A stretch of DNA of 64,000 nt from Streptococcus sp. NPS 308 (GCF_002355895.1 NZ_AP017652.1:1831001-1895000), one strand, 5' to 3'. Counted from the stretch's first letter, positions 45,700-56,124 are shown. Notes: generated by a model not told the origin, from the sequence alone. Numbers and translations are program-made.

Positions 45700-47052
45700 T
45701 TATGCCTCCCTCTTTGAGATACTTGAAAATTTATTGTATTCTTTTTGGAAAATCAATTCCACCGTTCCACGAGCTCCACTACGGTTTTTCTCGATGATAA
45801 CCTCTACCTTGTTATTTGGAATTCCTTCCTCTTCTTCACCCGCACGATCATAGTAGTCTTCACGGTATAGAAAGGCTACGATATCCGCATCCTGCTCAAT
45901 AGAACCCGATTCACGAATATCAGACAAGACTGGTCTCTTATCTTGACGCTGTTCCACACCACGAGATAACTGACTGAGAGCAATGACTGGAACCTTTAGC
46001 TCCTTGGCTAAGATTTTTAACTGACGAGAAATTTCAGAGACTTCTTGTTGGCGATTCTCACGACCAGTCCCTGTGATAAGCTGTAGGTAGTCGATCAAAA
46101 TCAAGCCTAGATTGCCTGTTTCTTGAGCCAATTTACGTGAGCGCGAACGAATTTCCGTGATTCGAATCCCTGGCGTATCATCAATATAGATACTCGCGTT
46201 GGCTAGATTCCCTTGAGCAATGGTATATTTTTGCCACTCCTCATCGGTCAATTGACCAGTACGGATAGAATGAGACTCCACCAAACCTTCTGCCGCCAAC
46301 ATACGGTCTACTAGGCTTTCTGCACCCATTTCCAGCGAAAAGATAGCAACCGTCTTGTCCAACTTAGTCCCGATGTTCTGCGCAATGTTCAAAGCAAAGG
46401 CCGTCTTACCAACCGCTGGTCGCGCCGCTAGGATAATCAGCTCCTCCTCGTGGAGACCTGTCGTCATATGGTCCAAATCACGATAGCCTGTAGCAATACC
46501 TGTGATATCCGTAGTTTGTTGTGACCGAACTTCTAGGTTCCCAAAGTTGATATTCAGAATATCTCGAATATTCTTGAAACCACTACGATTGGCGTTTTCA
46601 CTGACATCAATGAGTCCCTTTTCTGCTTGAGCGATGATTTCATCTGCAGGCTTAGAAGCTTCATAGGCTTGGTTGATAGACTCTGTCAACTTGGAAATCA
46701 AGCGACGTAGCATAGCCTTTTCTGCAACAATTTTAGCATAATACTCCGCATTAGCTGAAGTTGGTACAGAGTTGACAATTTCAACAAGATAGGACAAGCC
46801 ACCAATGTTTTGCAAATCGCCTTGGCTATCCAAAATCGTCCGAACTGTTGTCGCATCTATCGCTTCTCCACGATCCGACAAGTCTACCATCGCTTGGAAA
46901 ATCAACCGATGAGCATACTTAAAGAAGTCACGAGAATCAATGTATTCTCGGACAAAAACGAGCTTACTCTCATCTATAAAAATAGCCCCCAGAACAGATT
47001 GTTCTGCTAAAATATCCTGAGGTTGAACTCGCAGTTCCTCTACTTCTGCCAT
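45700..47052 (-). CDS. dnaB: Replicative DNA helicase
   Basis: A 450-residue hexameric helicase (DnaB; called DnaC in some Gram-positive bacteria). The N-terminal domain contains SVLGAIFIDESKL; the RecA-like domain has the P-loop ARPAVGKTAFALNIA near residue 210, LILIDYLQLI as Walker B and SQLSRGVEQR as the arginine-finger region. It lies 43 bases after rplI, in the conserved gdpP-rplI-dnaB cluster. Confidence 0.95.
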   Translation of the reverse strand: MAEVEELRVQPQDILAEQSVLGAIFIDESKLVFVREYIDSRDFFKYAHRLIFQAMVDLSDRGEAIDATTVRTILDSQGDLQNIGGLSYLVEIVNSVPTSANAEYYAKIVAEKAMLRRLISKLTESINQAYEASKPADEIIAQAEKGLIDVSENANRSGFKNIRDILNINFGNLEVRSQQTTDITGIATGYRDLDHMTTGLHEEELIILAARPAVGKTAFALNIAQNIGTKLDKTVAIFSLEMGAESLVDRMLAAEGLVESHSIRTGQLTDEEWQKYTIAQGNLANASIYIDDTPGIRITEIRSRSRKLAQETGNLGLILIDYLQLITGTGRENRQQEVSEISRQLKILAKELKVPVIALSQLSRGVEQRQDKRPVLSDIRESGSIEQDADIVAFLYREDYYDRAGEEEEGIPNNKVEVIIEKNRSGARGTVELIFQKEYNKFSSISKREA

Positions 47053-47095
47053 CCGACTTTCCTTCCTTTTACAATCTTGTCAAGAAGTTGTAAAC

Positions 47096-47548
47096 TTAAC
47101 CTTCTTTTACACGAAGATTGATGACACTTGTAACATCTTGATAGATCTTCACTGGTACATCAATCAAACCTACTGCTCGAATTGGTGCTTGCACTTGAAT
47201 ATTGCGTTTGTCAATCTTGATACCAAATTGCTTTTGCAATTCTTCTGCAATCTTCTTGTTGGTGATGGACCCAAATGTACGGCCATCTGGTCCAACCTTT
47301 TCAACAAACTCTACAACTGTTTCTTCTGCCTCAAGCTTAGCCTTGATGGCTTTTGCTTCAGCAATCATTTCAGCATGAGCCTTTTCTTCTGATTTTTGTT
47401 TTCCACGCAACTCACCCACTGCTTGAGCAGTTGCTTCCTTGGCCAAATTCTTTTTAATCAGGAAGTTTTGAGCGTAGCCAGTTGGTACTTCCTTAATTTC
47501 GCCTTTCTTCCCTTTTCCTTTAACATCTGCTAAAAAGATTACTTTCAT
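47096..47548 (-). CDS. rplI: 50S ribosomal protein L9
   Basis: A 150-residue protein starting [20 protein letters not shown], followed by the long connecting helix and the C-terminal RNA-binding domain, as in L9. Its ATG overlaps the gdpP stop by four bases. Confidence 0.95.
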   Translation of the reverse strand: MKVIFLADVKGKGKKGEIKEVPTGYAQNFLIKKNLAKEATAQAVGELRGKQKSEEKAHAEMIAEAKAIKAKLEAEETVVEFVEKVGPDGRTFGSITNKKIAEELQKQFGIKIDKRNIQVQAPIRAVGLIDVPVKIYQDVTSVINLRVKEG

Positions 47549-49518
47549 TCTTCTTTCTCCTTTTCCTTTAGTTCTTCCAAGATTAGTTGAGTCAATTTTT
47601 CTCCTGCTTCCGACAAACTCATATCCTCGATTTGCGCGGCAGCTAGATTAAAGTGACCTCCACCACCCAACTCTTCCATAATGCGTTGCACATTGATTTT
47701 ACTACGACTTCGAGCCGAGATAGAGATAAATCCTTGTGTATTTTTTGCTAGAACGAAGCTGGCTTCAATACCAGACATAGCCAACATAGCATCGGCAGCT
47801 TTACTGATAACAACTGTGTCATAAGACATTGAGTCCTTAGCTTGGGCAATCAAGATATCTGAACCTAACTTACGACCTTGTAAAATGAGTTCATTTACCT
47901 CACGGTACTCTTCAAAATCTGTCGCAGCAATCTCCTGGATAGCAATACTGTCACTTCCCCGTGTTCTCAGATAGCTAGCCACATCAAAGGTTCGGCTCGT
48001 CACGCGAGATGTGAAATTCTTGGTATCCAGCATCATACCAGCCATCAAAACACTGGCCTGCATACGACTCAAACGATTTTTCTTAGAATTTTGGAACTGA
48101 ATCAATTCTGTGACCAACTCACTGGCACTACTTGCCCCACTTTCAATATAGGTGATGACTGCATTCTCAGGGAAATCCTGATCACGTCGATGATGGTCAA
48201 TGACAATGGTTTGCGTGAATAGATCATAAAAACCTTTGGACAAGGTCAAAGCTGTCTTCGAATGATCTACTAGAATCAACAAAGAGCGCTTTGTAACTAG
48301 CCTCATCGCATCAGACAGAGGCAAGAGCTTGGTGACACCCTCTTTTTCCAAGAAGTTGATAGCCCGCTCGATATCTGGCGACATTTGATCTGCATCGTAG
48401 ACTGCATAACTGTCTTCTGTAATATTGCTCGCAAACAATTGCATACCAACCGCTGAGCCCAAAGCATCCATATCTAGATTCTTGTGACCAACTACAAAGA
48501 CTTGATCTACACTTCGAATTTTATCTGAAATAGCTGTCATCATGGCTCTAGTACGTGTTCTTGTTCTCTTAACAGAGGCTGCGGAACCACCACCAAAATA
48601 GACTGGGTTCTTGGTTTCATCATTTTCCTTGACAACTACCTGGTCACCACCACGAACCTCGGCTAGGTTCAAGTTTAGGAGAGCAACTTTTCCTATCTCA
48701 TCATGATTTCCATCACCATAAGAAAATCCCATACTTAAAGTCAAGGGCAATTGTCTCTGTTTCGACTCTTCGCGGAAAACATCAATGACAGAGAACTTAT
48801 CATTCATCAATTCCTCAAGCACGGTATAATCAGTAAATAGATAAAACCGATCCATCCCCACTCGCCGAGAAAACATGGCATACTTCTCCGCAAACTCCGA
48901 TACAAAGTTGGCCACAAAACTATTGATATGACTGATATCCGAATCCGAAGTTGCATCTTCTAGATCATCGTAGTTATCGACCGAGATGACCCCAATCACT
49001 GGTCGACTCGTTACCAATTCAACAGTTGCTTCATATTCCCCTGAAACGTCAAAGAAATACAGGACACCCGAAGCCTTGTCCATATGAACGGCATAGCGTG
49101 TTTCCCCCAAGGTAGCGTAAGAACCTGGGTTCCCCACCGAAGCTTTGATGATGGTTTGAATCAATTCAACATCAATTTCGCCTTCTTCAGTAGTCAAAAT
49201 CAACTCAGCATAAGGATTAAACCATTCCACTTCGCCAGTAGATAGGTCTAATTTCAGAACACCAACCGGCATTTGTTCGAGCAGCGTGTTTAAACTATCT
49301 TCGGCTTGGTGATTTACATATTGGATTTGTTCAATTTCGCTCTTTTCATACTGTTTTTTTTGCCAGACAAATAAAAGCAGATAAAGAAGTACAAATAAAA
49401 ACAAGACACTGATTGTTACAACATTATTTTGTGAAAAAATAATCAGCATTGTTAAGGTTCCGAAAGTTGCAAGCCCTAGTAGAATCGCAGAATTCGGAGT
49501 TAAATTATTTTTTTTCAT
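47545..49518 (-). CDS. gdpP: Cyclic-di-AMP phosphodiesterase GdpP (Pde1)
   Basis: A 657-residue membrane enzyme that cleaves c-di-AMP to pApA. Two N-terminal hydrophobic segments are followed by a PAS-like domain, a degenerate GGDEF domain and a DHH-DHHA1 module with [27 protein letters not shown] and the [13 protein letters not shown] motif. The frame opens at 49536; AAGAGG lies six bases before the ATG at 49518, which gives the usual length. Controls c-di-AMP, cell-wall and potassium homeostasis. Confidence 0.93.
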   Translation of the reverse strand: MKKNNLTPNSAILLGLATFGTLTMLIIFSQNNVVTISVLFLFVLLYLLLFVWQKKQYEKSEIEQIQYVNHQAEDSLNTLLEQMPVGVLKLDLSTGEVEWFNPYAELILTTEEGEIDVELIQTIIKASVGNPGSYATLGETRYAVHMDKASGVLYFFDVSGEYEATVELVTSRPVIGVISVDNYDDLEDATSDSDISHINSFVANFVSEFAEKYAMFSRRVGMDRFYLFTDYTVLEELMNDKFSVIDVFREESKQRQLPLTLSMGFSYGDGNHDEIGKVALLNLNLAEVRGGDQVVVKENDETKNPVYFGGGSAASVKRTRTRTRAMMTAISDKIRSVDQVFVVGHKNLDMDALGSAVGMQLFASNITEDSYAVYDADQMSPDIERAINFLEKEGVTKLLPLSDAMRLVTKRSLLILVDHSKTALTLSKGFYDLFTQTIVIDHHRRDQDFPENAVITYIESGASSASELVTELIQFQNSKKNRLSRMQASVLMAGMMLDTKNFTSRVTSRTFDVASYLRTRGSDSIAIQEIAATDFEEYREVNELILQGRKLGSDILIAQAKDSMSYDTVVISKAADAMLAMSGIEASFVLAKNTQGFISISARSRSKINVQRIMEELGGGGHFNLAAAQIEDMSLSEAGEKLTQLILEELKEKEKEE

Positions 49519-49625
49519 TCTAAACCTCTTGCGCATTATTATATCACAAATGCCCTTAAAAAGCGACCTTTAAAGAGAAAGCACTGCTTTTATTATAGTA
49601 AGATGCTCTTAAAGAAACCATACAT

Positions 49626-49659
49626 AAAAAAGGAGAGCAAATGCCTCGCTCTCCTTTTT
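49626..49659 (-). terminator. Terminator at the left end of the acyl-CoA island
   Basis: AAAAAGGAGAGC and GCTCTCCTTTTTT arms with a nine-base loop, 35 bases after the nitronate monooxygenase-like gene. Symmetric, so it may also block read-through from the other side. Confidence 0.85.
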
Positions 49660-49693
49660 CCACATCAGTGCAGAATCTTCCGCCTAGATTACA

Positions 49694-50632
49694 TTATTCA
49701 CCTAATTCTAGTCGAATATCTTGTAGGCGCTCTTGCGCCTGTTTCACAATTGATTCTAAAATAGCCTTACATGGTTTGATGTCTTTCACCAAACCCGCAA
49801 TTTGTCCGCTCATCATTGAACCATGAACTGTATCACCTTCATAGACAGCCTTAGATAGAGAACCGATCGTAATTTCTTCCAGTTCCTCTCGATTTGTACC
49901 TTTCTGCTCTAATTCAATGTAATGATCCGTCATCTCATTGCGAATACAACGAACTGGCGCTCCCGCGATGCGACCTGTAACCGCAGTCGCTGTATCACTT
50001 GCCGCCAAAATAGCTTCTTTATAGGCAGGAGAAATTGGACATTCTTCTGAAGCAAGAAAAACTGTTCCCATTTGAACTCCTTGTGCACCTAGGGCAATCG
50101 CAGCAGCAAGTCCACGACCATCTGCCACACCTCCTGCAGCAATGACTGGAATCGTTACCGCATCAACGATTTGTGGGATAAGAGCCATTGTATTGGTCTC
50201 TCCAATATGGCCACCAGCTTCTGAACCTTCAGCGATTACAGCATCAACTCCCAATTCTTGCATCTTTTGAGCATGCTTGACACTGGCAATAACTGGAATA
50301 ACCTTGATTCCTGCTTCTTTCAAGTAAGGCATAATATGCTTAGGAGTTCCTGCACCTGTAGTTACCACTGGAACCTTTTCTTCGATGATAACAGTCACAA
50401 TATCCTTGATATTTTTCATCATCAACATGATGTTGACACCAAAAGGCTTATCTGTCAACTTTCTCAGTTCACGAATTTCTTCACGCAACTGTTCTCCGGT
50501 CATACCACCCGAAGCGATAATTCCCAGACCTCCAGCCTCAGAAACAGCTGCTGCTAGTTGATAGTGCGAGATTTGAGCCATAGCCCCTTGGAAAATTGGA
50601 TATTGAATCTGTAAAAGTTTTGTAATTGACAT
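49694..50632 (-). CDS. FabK-like / nitronate monooxygenase family flavoprotein
   Basis: A 312-residue FMN-dependent TIM-barrel protein. MSITKLLQIQYPIFQGAMAQ starts at 50632 (AAAAGGAGG upstream; the longer frame to 50707 is rejected). It has TTGAGTPKHIMPYLKEAG, the family motif EGSEAGGHIGETNTMALIPQ with the catalytic His, and AAGGVADGRGLAAAIALGAQ. The family includes enoyl-ACP reductase FabK and nitronate monooxygenases. Within this island it may be an enoyl-CoA/ACP reductase or a detoxifying oxidase; the real fabK normally lies in the fab cluster, so this is a paralogue. Confidence 0.75.
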   Translation of the reverse strand: MSITKLLQIQYPIFQGAMAQISHYQLAAAVSEAGGLGIIASGGMTGEQLREEIRELRKLTDKPFGVNIMLMMKNIKDIVTVIIEEKVPVVTTGAGTPKHIMPYLKEAGIKVIPVIASVKHAQKMQELGVDAVIAEGSEAGGHIGETNTMALIPQIVDAVTIPVIAAGGVADGRGLAAAIALGAQGVQMGTVFLASEECPISPAYKEAILAASDTATAVTGRIAGAPVRCIRNEMTDHYIELEQKGTNREELEEITIGSLSKAVYEGDTVHGSMMSGQIAGLVKDIKPCKAILESIVKQAQERLQDIRLELGE

Positions 50633-50738
50633 ATGAGTCCTCCTTTTATTTTCTGTTGATTCTTGTTGGCAAATGGATGCATGATTCACCAATATCCCCG
50701 TCAACAAGAAAATGTTACATTTGTCTCCTCATATTCTG

Positions 50739-51656
50739 CTATCCTAAAAAGTCTGGCTTACGATCCTGCTGATCTGTAAAAGGAATAAGTGGGGGGCGAG
50801 AACGTAGAACATAATCTACAAATTCCTTCCCATCCTTGTCAAACTCTACCACCGCGAAAAATTGATCATGGTAAAAGAAAAACTTATAATGATTCTCAAA
50901 AGCCTGACGCAACCACTTCTCTTTGGCTAAAATTGATTTCATAGGATAATCATCAACTGCTGGAACCCAGAGAGGATTTCGATGAACATGTGATAACATC
51001 AAGTCCCCCATATGGATCATCGTATCTTTCCCCTGTTTGAGCAAGATAATACTGTGGCCATTGCTGTGACCACTTGTATGAATCATTTGGATTTCTGGAA
51101 TGACATTGATATACTCTGAGAAAGTCGTCACCTGATCTTGAATCGGTTCCCAATTTTCTCTTAAATAAGTTCCCCGCGTTCGATTATTAGGGTTTCTCAT
51201 CTCATACCATTCGACATCATTCACAATAATCTTGGCGTTTGGATACTTGGAAACCAGCTTCCCTTGATCATTCACATACGTCAAGCCACCAGAATGGTCA
51301 TGGTGCATATGTGTCATCAGAACGACGTCAATGTCTTCAGGCGATAGTCCTAAAAGAGCTAAACTTTCTTCTACCCGACTTTCAGACAAGATTCCTAAGT
51401 TGCGCCTTTGTTTATCGGATAATTTTGCTGTATCAAAACTTGCATCTATCAAGTAATTTTTACCCTTGTACTGGATCAAAATAGGATCCGTCAACTCCGC
51501 CATCATATTAGCATCATTTGTTGGGTAGTAACGAGACCACACAACTTTCGGAACCGGACCAAAAAGAGTCCCTGCATCCGTCAATTTATCGGCTCCACGT
51601 AGCCATGTCAGTTTCATATCATGAAATTGATATTCCTGTAAGGTGAGTTCTGCCAT
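50739..51656 (-). CDS. Metallo-beta-lactamase fold hydrolase
   Basis: A 305-residue protein with the metal-binding signature MTHMHHDHSGG near residue 115 and further ligands in HTSGHSNGHSIILLKQG and IHMGDLMLSHVH. It resembles quorum-quenching lactonases of the AttM/AiiA side of the superfamily, which act on acyl lactones or thioesters. In this island a thioesterase or lactonase activity on acyl-CoA-derived products is plausible. It lies between an acyl-CoA dehydrogenase-like gene (three bases) and the FabK-like gene. Confidence 0.75.
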   Translation of the reverse strand: MAELTLQEYQFHDMKLTWLRGADKLTDAGTLFGPVPKVVWSRYYPTNDANMMAELTDPILIQYKGKNYLIDASFDTAKLSDKQRRNLGILSESRVEESLALLGLSPEDIDVVLMTHMHHDHSGGLTYVNDQGKLVSKYPNAKIIVNDVEWYEMRNPNNRTRGTYLRENWEPIQDQVTTFSEYINVIPEIQMIHTSGHSNGHSIILLKQGKDTMIHMGDLMLSHVHRNPLWVPAVDDYPMKSILAKEKWLRQAFENHYKFFFYHDQFFAVVEFDKDGKEFVDYVLRSRPPLIPFTDQQDRKPDFLG

Positions 51657-51659
51657 GCT

Positions 51660-52772
51660 TTACTCCTTTATCCATTGGGCTGCTATTCTTTTACGAATCG
51701 AATCCCCAGATTTTCCATAGATTTCAATCGTTTTGGCATCCTTTAGATAACGGTCTATGGGGATGTCATCCAAGGTTTGAAGAGGTCCAATTAATCTAAT
51801 AATTTCCTCAGAAATCTCAATTGCTACTTTTGTCGTATAAAGTTTTATCTGAGATACAAAGAGAGAATCCGCCTTCATCCTGTCCTTGTAGGAAGCAAAG
51901 TAAGATTCAGCCGCACACAGCTTAGTATACAAGTCTACAAATTGATTCTGATAGACTGTCGCATCGATTAATCGTTTCCCAAATCCTCTTTTGACCTTTA
52001 CAAAAGCCAGACCTTTTTCAAAAGCTCCCTCAGAGATACCAATAGAGATTGCGCTTAATCCTAGCTGTAATTTTTTGATAATATCATTTAACTGAGTTTC
52101 CCCATTTAAGGTCAATCCAAGCAGACTATCTTCTGGCAATATGACCCGATCAAAAGTTACCGAATTCACAGGTAAACCCTGTAAACCAGGTTTTGCTATA
52201 TCATCTCCAAAAGCAACCCCCGGTCGAGTCGTATCAACAATGAAAAATCCATATCCATCTTCTCCGTTAGTTTCCTCAACCTTGGCTAAGATTAACAAAA
52301 TATCTGTATAGCGGCAATTTGATACAATTGACTTCTTCCCAGTTAAAGACCAACCTGCCTCTGTTTTCCTTGCGGTTGTTGCAATAACCTCCAAGCTTTC
52401 CATCAATTTCCCTTCAGAAAATCCCAAGCCAGCTAAGATTTCTCCCCTCACTAATGGTTCTACATAACGCGATTTTTGTTCCTGACTCCCATATTGTAAA
52501 ATAGGATAGATACCATAACATGCCTGAGTTAGTAGAACAGCAGAAAAAGCAGGAAAATCTTTTGAAATCAAGCGAATAAAGGTCAAAAACTCGGTTCTCA
52601 AAACAGAATCTTGACTATCTAAAAGCAAGGAAAAGATATCAAATTGCTCAATAAACTGATAAAGCAATTCTCTAGGGAACTGTTGTTCATCCTCACGAGA
52701 CTTAAAATAGTCCCGAATCAACACTTTCACGTCTGCCTTCAATTCTCGCGCCAGCACGTCATTATAGGTCAT
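51660..52772 (-). CDS. Acyl-CoA dehydrogenase family protein (diverged)
   Basis: A 370-residue protein with the acyl-CoA dehydrogenase layout: helical N-terminus, central strand region (ILAGLGFSEGKLMESLEVIA, then GWSLTGKKSIVSNCRYTDIL) and C-terminal helices (KRGFGKRLIDATVYQNQFVD). The usual ALTEP motif is replaced by GLGFSEG, and no clear C-terminal YEG base is visible, so substrate or activity may differ. The start at 52772 follows GAGG; a GTG at 52781 is the alternative. It begins 16 bases after the LysR gene. Confidence 0.7.
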   Translation of the reverse strand: MTYNDVLARELKADVKVLIRDYFKSREDEQQFPRELLYQFIEQFDIFSLLLDSQDSVLRTEFLTFIRLISKDFPAFSAVLLTQACYGIYPILQYGSQEQKSRYVEPLVRGEILAGLGFSEGKLMESLEVIATTARKTEAGWSLTGKKSIVSNCRYTDILLILAKVEETNGEDGYGFFIVDTTRPGVAFGDDIAKPGLQGLPVNSVTFDRVILPEDSLLGLTLNGETQLNDIIKKLQLGLSAISIGISEGAFEKGLAFVKVKRGFGKRLIDATVYQNQFVDLYTKLCAAESYFASYKDRMKADSLFVSQIKLYTTKVAIEISEEIIRLIGPLQTLDDIPIDRYLKDAKTIEIYGKSGDSIRKRIAAQWIKE

Positions 52773-52787
52773 CGCATTCACCTCATC

Positions 52788-53696
52788 TTAGTTGTCAGAA
52801 AACGGTTGGTAATAATCTTTCAACAATTCTTCATACACATAAGACTCTACTTCATTGTAGGAGTTTTTATAGGGTCTACAAAACCAAATATTAAATGGAA
52901 TCGGATCCTTGAATCTAACCGCCTTAAAACGACTCTTATCCACAAAATATTCAACCGGCCTTGGCAAAAGGGCAATCAAATCTGTCTGATGAGTTGATTC
53001 AACTAGGAAGTCCCAAGTAGAGGAAAGATAAGCAAATTTAGCCTCTATTCGTTGTGAACGAAGTTTTTCTGTCACTAAATCATAAGTCGTAAATGTTTTG
53101 TTGAAGGTTGCCAATTCATAACTAGCAATATCAGACCATTCCAACAAGCTTTTCTGAGCCAGCGGATGATCCTTATCCATATAAGCAACGTATTCATCCA
53201 ATTGAATGATATGTTGTTCATATTTTTTAGCATCCAGGCTCGTAGGCTCTATCAGAATAGAGAGATTCAAATCTCCATCAACCATTTTTTGACGAATTTC
53301 CTTCCCTCCACCTTCCGTAACCTGGATATGGATATGAGGATTATTTTTCAGAAAATGAGGCAAAGCACTAGCAAAGTAAACTCGTAAAATCAAGGACGGA
53401 ATACCAAGATTAATGGTGCCTTTTTGCTTTTGAGCTTCTATATGGATCATGGAAAGCATTTCTTCATGTCGATTCACAATCTCGGTCGCATAACGATAAA
53501 TTTTGCGTCCCGCCTCTGTTAAACTTTCTAACCTTCCATTCTTGCGATTGAATAATTGAACCCCTTCAGCTGCTTCAAAATTTGTCACGAACTGACTCAA
53601 GGCTGATTGACTAATGTGAATCTTCTTTGCAGCAATGGAAAGGTTGCATCCGCATTCTATGATATTGATGAAATAGTTCATTTGGATAATATCCAC
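52788..53696 (-). CDS. LysR-type regulator, likely activator of the acyl-CoA island
   Basis: A 302-residue LysR protein. The N-terminal winged helix includes CNLSIAAKKIHISQSALSQF and the rest is the effector-binding domain. The start is a GTG at 53696 with AGGTGA seven bases upstream. It is first in a unit with the diverged acyl-CoA dehydrogenase, hydrolase and FabK-like genes, and is the only regulator in the island. The dyads upstream of both other operons lie where a LysR activator would bind. Confidence 0.82.
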   Translation of the reverse strand: MDIIQMNYFINIIECGCNLSIAAKKIHISQSALSQFVTNFEAAEGVQLFNRKNGRLESLTEAGRKIYRYATEIVNRHEEMLSMIHIEAQKQKGTINLGIPSLILRVYFASALPHFLKNNPHIHIQVTEGGGKEIRQKMVDGDLNLSILIEPTSLDAKKYEQHIIQLDEYVAYMDKDHPLAQKSLLEWSDIASYELATFNKTFTTYDLVTEKLRSQRIEAKFAYLSSTWDFLVESTHQTDLIALLPRPVEYFVDKSRFKAVRFKDPIPFNIWFCRPYKNSYNEVESYVYEELLKDYYQPFSDN

Positions 53697-53739
53697 TTAC
53701 CCATCACCTAGCTTTCCTTCACTATTTTAGCAAGTCAAT

Positions 53740-53772
53740 TAGACAACTATTCTAGTGTTTGATAGTTGTCTA
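53740..53772. promoter_or_regulatory. 11-bp dyad in the leader of the LysR gene
   Basis: TAGACAACTAT (53740-53750) and ATAGTTGTCTA (53762-53772) are perfect inverted arms with an 11-base gap, 44 bases before the LysR start. No T-run follows, so an operator or leader hairpin is more likely than a terminator. Its sequence differs from the dyads of the other two operons. Confidence 0.5.
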
Positions 53773-53822
53773 CTGACTTTTTATCGAAATAACATTTCGA
53801 ATACTTCATTTTAACGTTGTAT

Positions 53823-53836
53823 ATAAAGCGCTTACA
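53823..53836 (-). promoter_or_regulatory. cre-like site upstream of the LysR gene
   Basis: Minus strand TGTAAGCGCTTTAT fits the CcpA consensus. It overlaps a TTGTAA that with a 17-18-base spacer precedes TAAAAT, so binding would block this promoter. Confidence 0.6.
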
Positions 53837-53890
53837 ATATTATCTAGTTTATATCATAACACACTAAGTAGAAAATAGCTCTTTTTTTGC

Positions 53891-54541
53891 TTAAATCGGC
53901 ATTGTTTTTAGGTCTTCTGAGACAATGACTTCCCCAGCTGTTTTTTCAAGAACTTCTTCTAATGTCACACCAGGAGCCAGCTCTTTCAACAGGAATTTAC
54001 CATCTTTGAATCCAAAAACAGCTAATTCTGTGATGACAAGATCCAATACTCCTTTAGCTGATAGCGGTAATGTGCACTCTTTCAATAATTTAGATTCACC
54101 ACCTGTAGTATGTTGGATCGCTGCAATTACACGCTTAGCACCTACCAATAAGTCCATTGCACCACCCATACCAGGAGCAAATTTCCCTGGGATAATCCAG
54201 TTGGCAATGCTTCCATCTTGACTTACTTCAAGAGCTCCAAGAACAGTTGCATCCACGTGTCCACCACGAATAATGGCAAAGGAAGTTTGTAGATCAAACA
54301 AGGCTGCTCCGGGCAACAATGTGATAGGAGCTCCACCTGAGTTCGCTAAATTGGCATTATAGTTGTCCTTGGTTGGTGTTTCTCCAAATCGAAGGGCGCC
54401 ATTTTCTGCCTGCAAAATAACATTTACACCTTCAGGGATGTAATCAGCAGAGGCGTTTGGAATCCCAAATCCAAGATTGACCACATCTCCATCTTTAAAT
54501 TCAAGCGCTACACGTCTTGCGATAATTTCTTTTGCTTTCAT
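53891..54541 (-). CDS. atoA: 3-oxoacid CoA-transferase subunit B
   Basis: A 216-residue subunit of a class I CoA-transferase. The catalytic glutamate lies in ILQAENGALRFGE near residue 46, and NLGFGIPNASADYIPEG precedes it. It works with subunit A encoded upstream (one base gap) to move CoA between short-chain acids, for example acetoacetate or butyrate and acetyl-CoA or succinyl-CoA. No clear terminator follows. Confidence 0.88.
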   Translation of the reverse strand: MKAKEIIARRVALEFKDGDVVNLGFGIPNASADYIPEGVNVILQAENGALRFGETPTKDNYNANLANSGGAPITLLPGAALFDLQTSFAIIRGGHVDATVLGALEVSQDGSIANWIIPGKFAPGMGGAMDLLVGAKRVIAAIQHTTGGESKLLKECTLPLSAKGVLDLVITELAVFGFKDGKFLLKELAPGVTLEEVLEKTAGEVIVSEDLKTMPI

Positions 54542-54542
54542 C

Positions 54543-55265
54543 TTATTTCACCCCCGCCAGTTTGTTTGTCTCTGTCCACAAGTCTCCCATCATCTGATGA
54601 TGTTCTTGTGGTGTCAATCCTTGAACGACATAGTCAACTAGGATACCAGGGATGTAAATATCATTTGGATCAATTTCTCCGGCTTCAACCAACTCGTTTG
54701 TCTCAACAATGACTGTGTCAGCCGCTAGAGCGAGTTGAAGAGAGATATTTTTAGTAGTCCCATCTAGATAAAGGTTGCCATACTTATCCGCCTTAGTAGC
54801 TTTAATCAAGGCAACATCGATTTTCAATGGATCATAAATCAAATATTCTTTTCCATTTCGAGTCACTTTTTCGTGCTCATCTTCAAGAATTGTTCCTACA
54901 CCTGTTGGTGTTAAGACTGCTCCAAGACCCGCACCCGCAGCATGCAAACGTTCTACGACAGTTCCCATCGGAGTGAACTCCACTTTCATGGCTCCTGAGA
55001 AATAATCATGCTGAGCAGCAGCAGATGTCCCTACATGGGCTGCAATGTATTTTGTAACCTGATGGTTTTCACAAAGACGACCAACTCCAACTTCCTTACC
55101 GGGTTGAGAGGTTACAACAGACACCAAGGTCAAATCTTGCTGGTTTTGACGAACCAGTTCCTCAATTAACTCAAGTGGTTCTCCTACTCCGAGAAATCCA
55201 GAAATACCAACTTTATCTCCTGAATGAATCAAGGAAATAGCTTCAGACAATGTTACAACTTTCAT
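54543..55265 (-). CDS. atoD: 3-oxoacid CoA-transferase subunit A
   Basis: A 240-residue subunit with the CoA-binding motif GDKVGISGFLGVGEP near residue 16 and FTPMGTVVERLHAAGAGLGA. Pairs with the B subunit. It starts 15 bases after the crotonase-type gene. Confidence 0.88.
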   Translation of the reverse strand: MKVVTLSEAISLIHSGDKVGISGFLGVGEPLELIEELVRQNQQDLTLVSVVTSQPGKEVGVGRLCENHQVTKYIAAHVGTSAAAQHDYFSGAMKVEFTPMGTVVERLHAAGAGLGAVLTPTGVGTILEDEHEKVTRNGKEYLIYDPLKIDVALIKATKADKYGNLYLDGTTKNISLQLALAADTVIVETNELVEAGEIDPNDIYIPGILVDYVVQGLTPQEHHQMMGDLWTETNKLAGVK

Positions 55266-55280
55266 AACCTATCTCCTCTC

Positions 55281-56060
55281 TTATTTACGTTGAAAGACAG
55301 CTTTGCGTTTTTCAACAAAAGCGCGCATTCCTTCTACCTTATCTTCTGTTGAGAAGAGTAGAGCTTCCGCTTCTGTTTCCAAACGAATAGCATTTTTCAG
55401 AGGGAGTTCTGAGCCAACTTGGATAATATGTTTAGCTTTTTCAACTGCTAGCGGTGCATTTTTCATAATCGCTGCTGCTAGCTCTTCTGCCGCAGGCAAT
55501 AGTTCTTCTGCTGCTACCAACTTGTTAAGAATTCCAAGATCATATGCTTCTTGTCCTTTAACCATTCTAGCAGTGAAGATTAATTCCTTTGTTTTACTAG
55601 TACCAATCAAACGAGACATTCTTTGAGTACCTGCAAAACCAGGAATGATTCCCAAGCCGACTTCAGGGAAGCCAACCATTGTCTTGTCATAGCCAATTCG
55701 GATATCAGTTGAAAGAGCTAATTCTAAACCGCCTCCCAAAGCATAACCATTCAATACTGAAATAGTTGGCTGAGTCAATTCAGATAAGCGGGTAAAGGTG
55801 TCGTTCGCATAGGTCATGTATTCATGAGCCTGAATTGGAGACATTTGGTCCATCTCTTTAATGTCTGCTCCCGCGACAAATGCTTTCTCTCCTTGACCGG
55901 TCACAATGACAACACGAATGTCCTCGCTTGCTTCAATTTGGTCTAAAGCGAGATTCAAATCCTTTAAGACTTCTGAACTTAAAGCGTTCAAAGCCGATGG
56001 ACGGTTAATTGTTAGATAGCCAAGACCATTCTTAACCTCTAATAAAACAGTTTTACTCAT
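55281..56060 (-). CDS. Enoyl-CoA hydratase (crotonase family)
   Basis: A 259-residue crotonase-fold enzyme hydrating enoyl-CoA to 3-hydroxyacyl-CoA. The oxyanion-hole region KAFVAGADIKEM, NGYALGGGLELALSTDIRIG and the PEVGLGIIPGFAGTQR motif with the catalytic Glu are present. The frame opens at 56120, but AGGAG lies eight bases before the ATG at 56060 and gives the normal N-terminus MSKTVLLEVKNG. First gene of the crotonase-atoD-atoA operon. Confidence 0.88.
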   Translation of the reverse strand: MSKTVLLEVKNGLGYLTINRPSALNALSSEVLKDLNLALDQIEASEDIRVVIVTGQGEKAFVAGADIKEMDQMSPIQAHEYMTYANDTFTRLSELTQPTISVLNGYALGGGLELALSTDIRIGYDKTMVGFPEVGLGIIPGFAGTQRMSRLIGTSKTKELIFTARMVKGQEAYDLGILNKLVAAEELLPAAEELAAAIMKNAPLAVEKAKHIIQVGSELPLKNAIRLETEAEALLFSTEDKVEGMRAFVEKRKAVFQRK

Positions 56061-56124
56061 TGTTCTGCTCCTACTTGATTTATTTTGAGTACAGAGTACA
56101 GCGTCAACAAATACCAACACAAAA

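Noticed and set aside
49694..50632. The essential fabK of fatty-acid synthesis
   Set aside because: The island context and absence of other fab genes point to a paralogue in the FabK/nitronate monooxygenase family.
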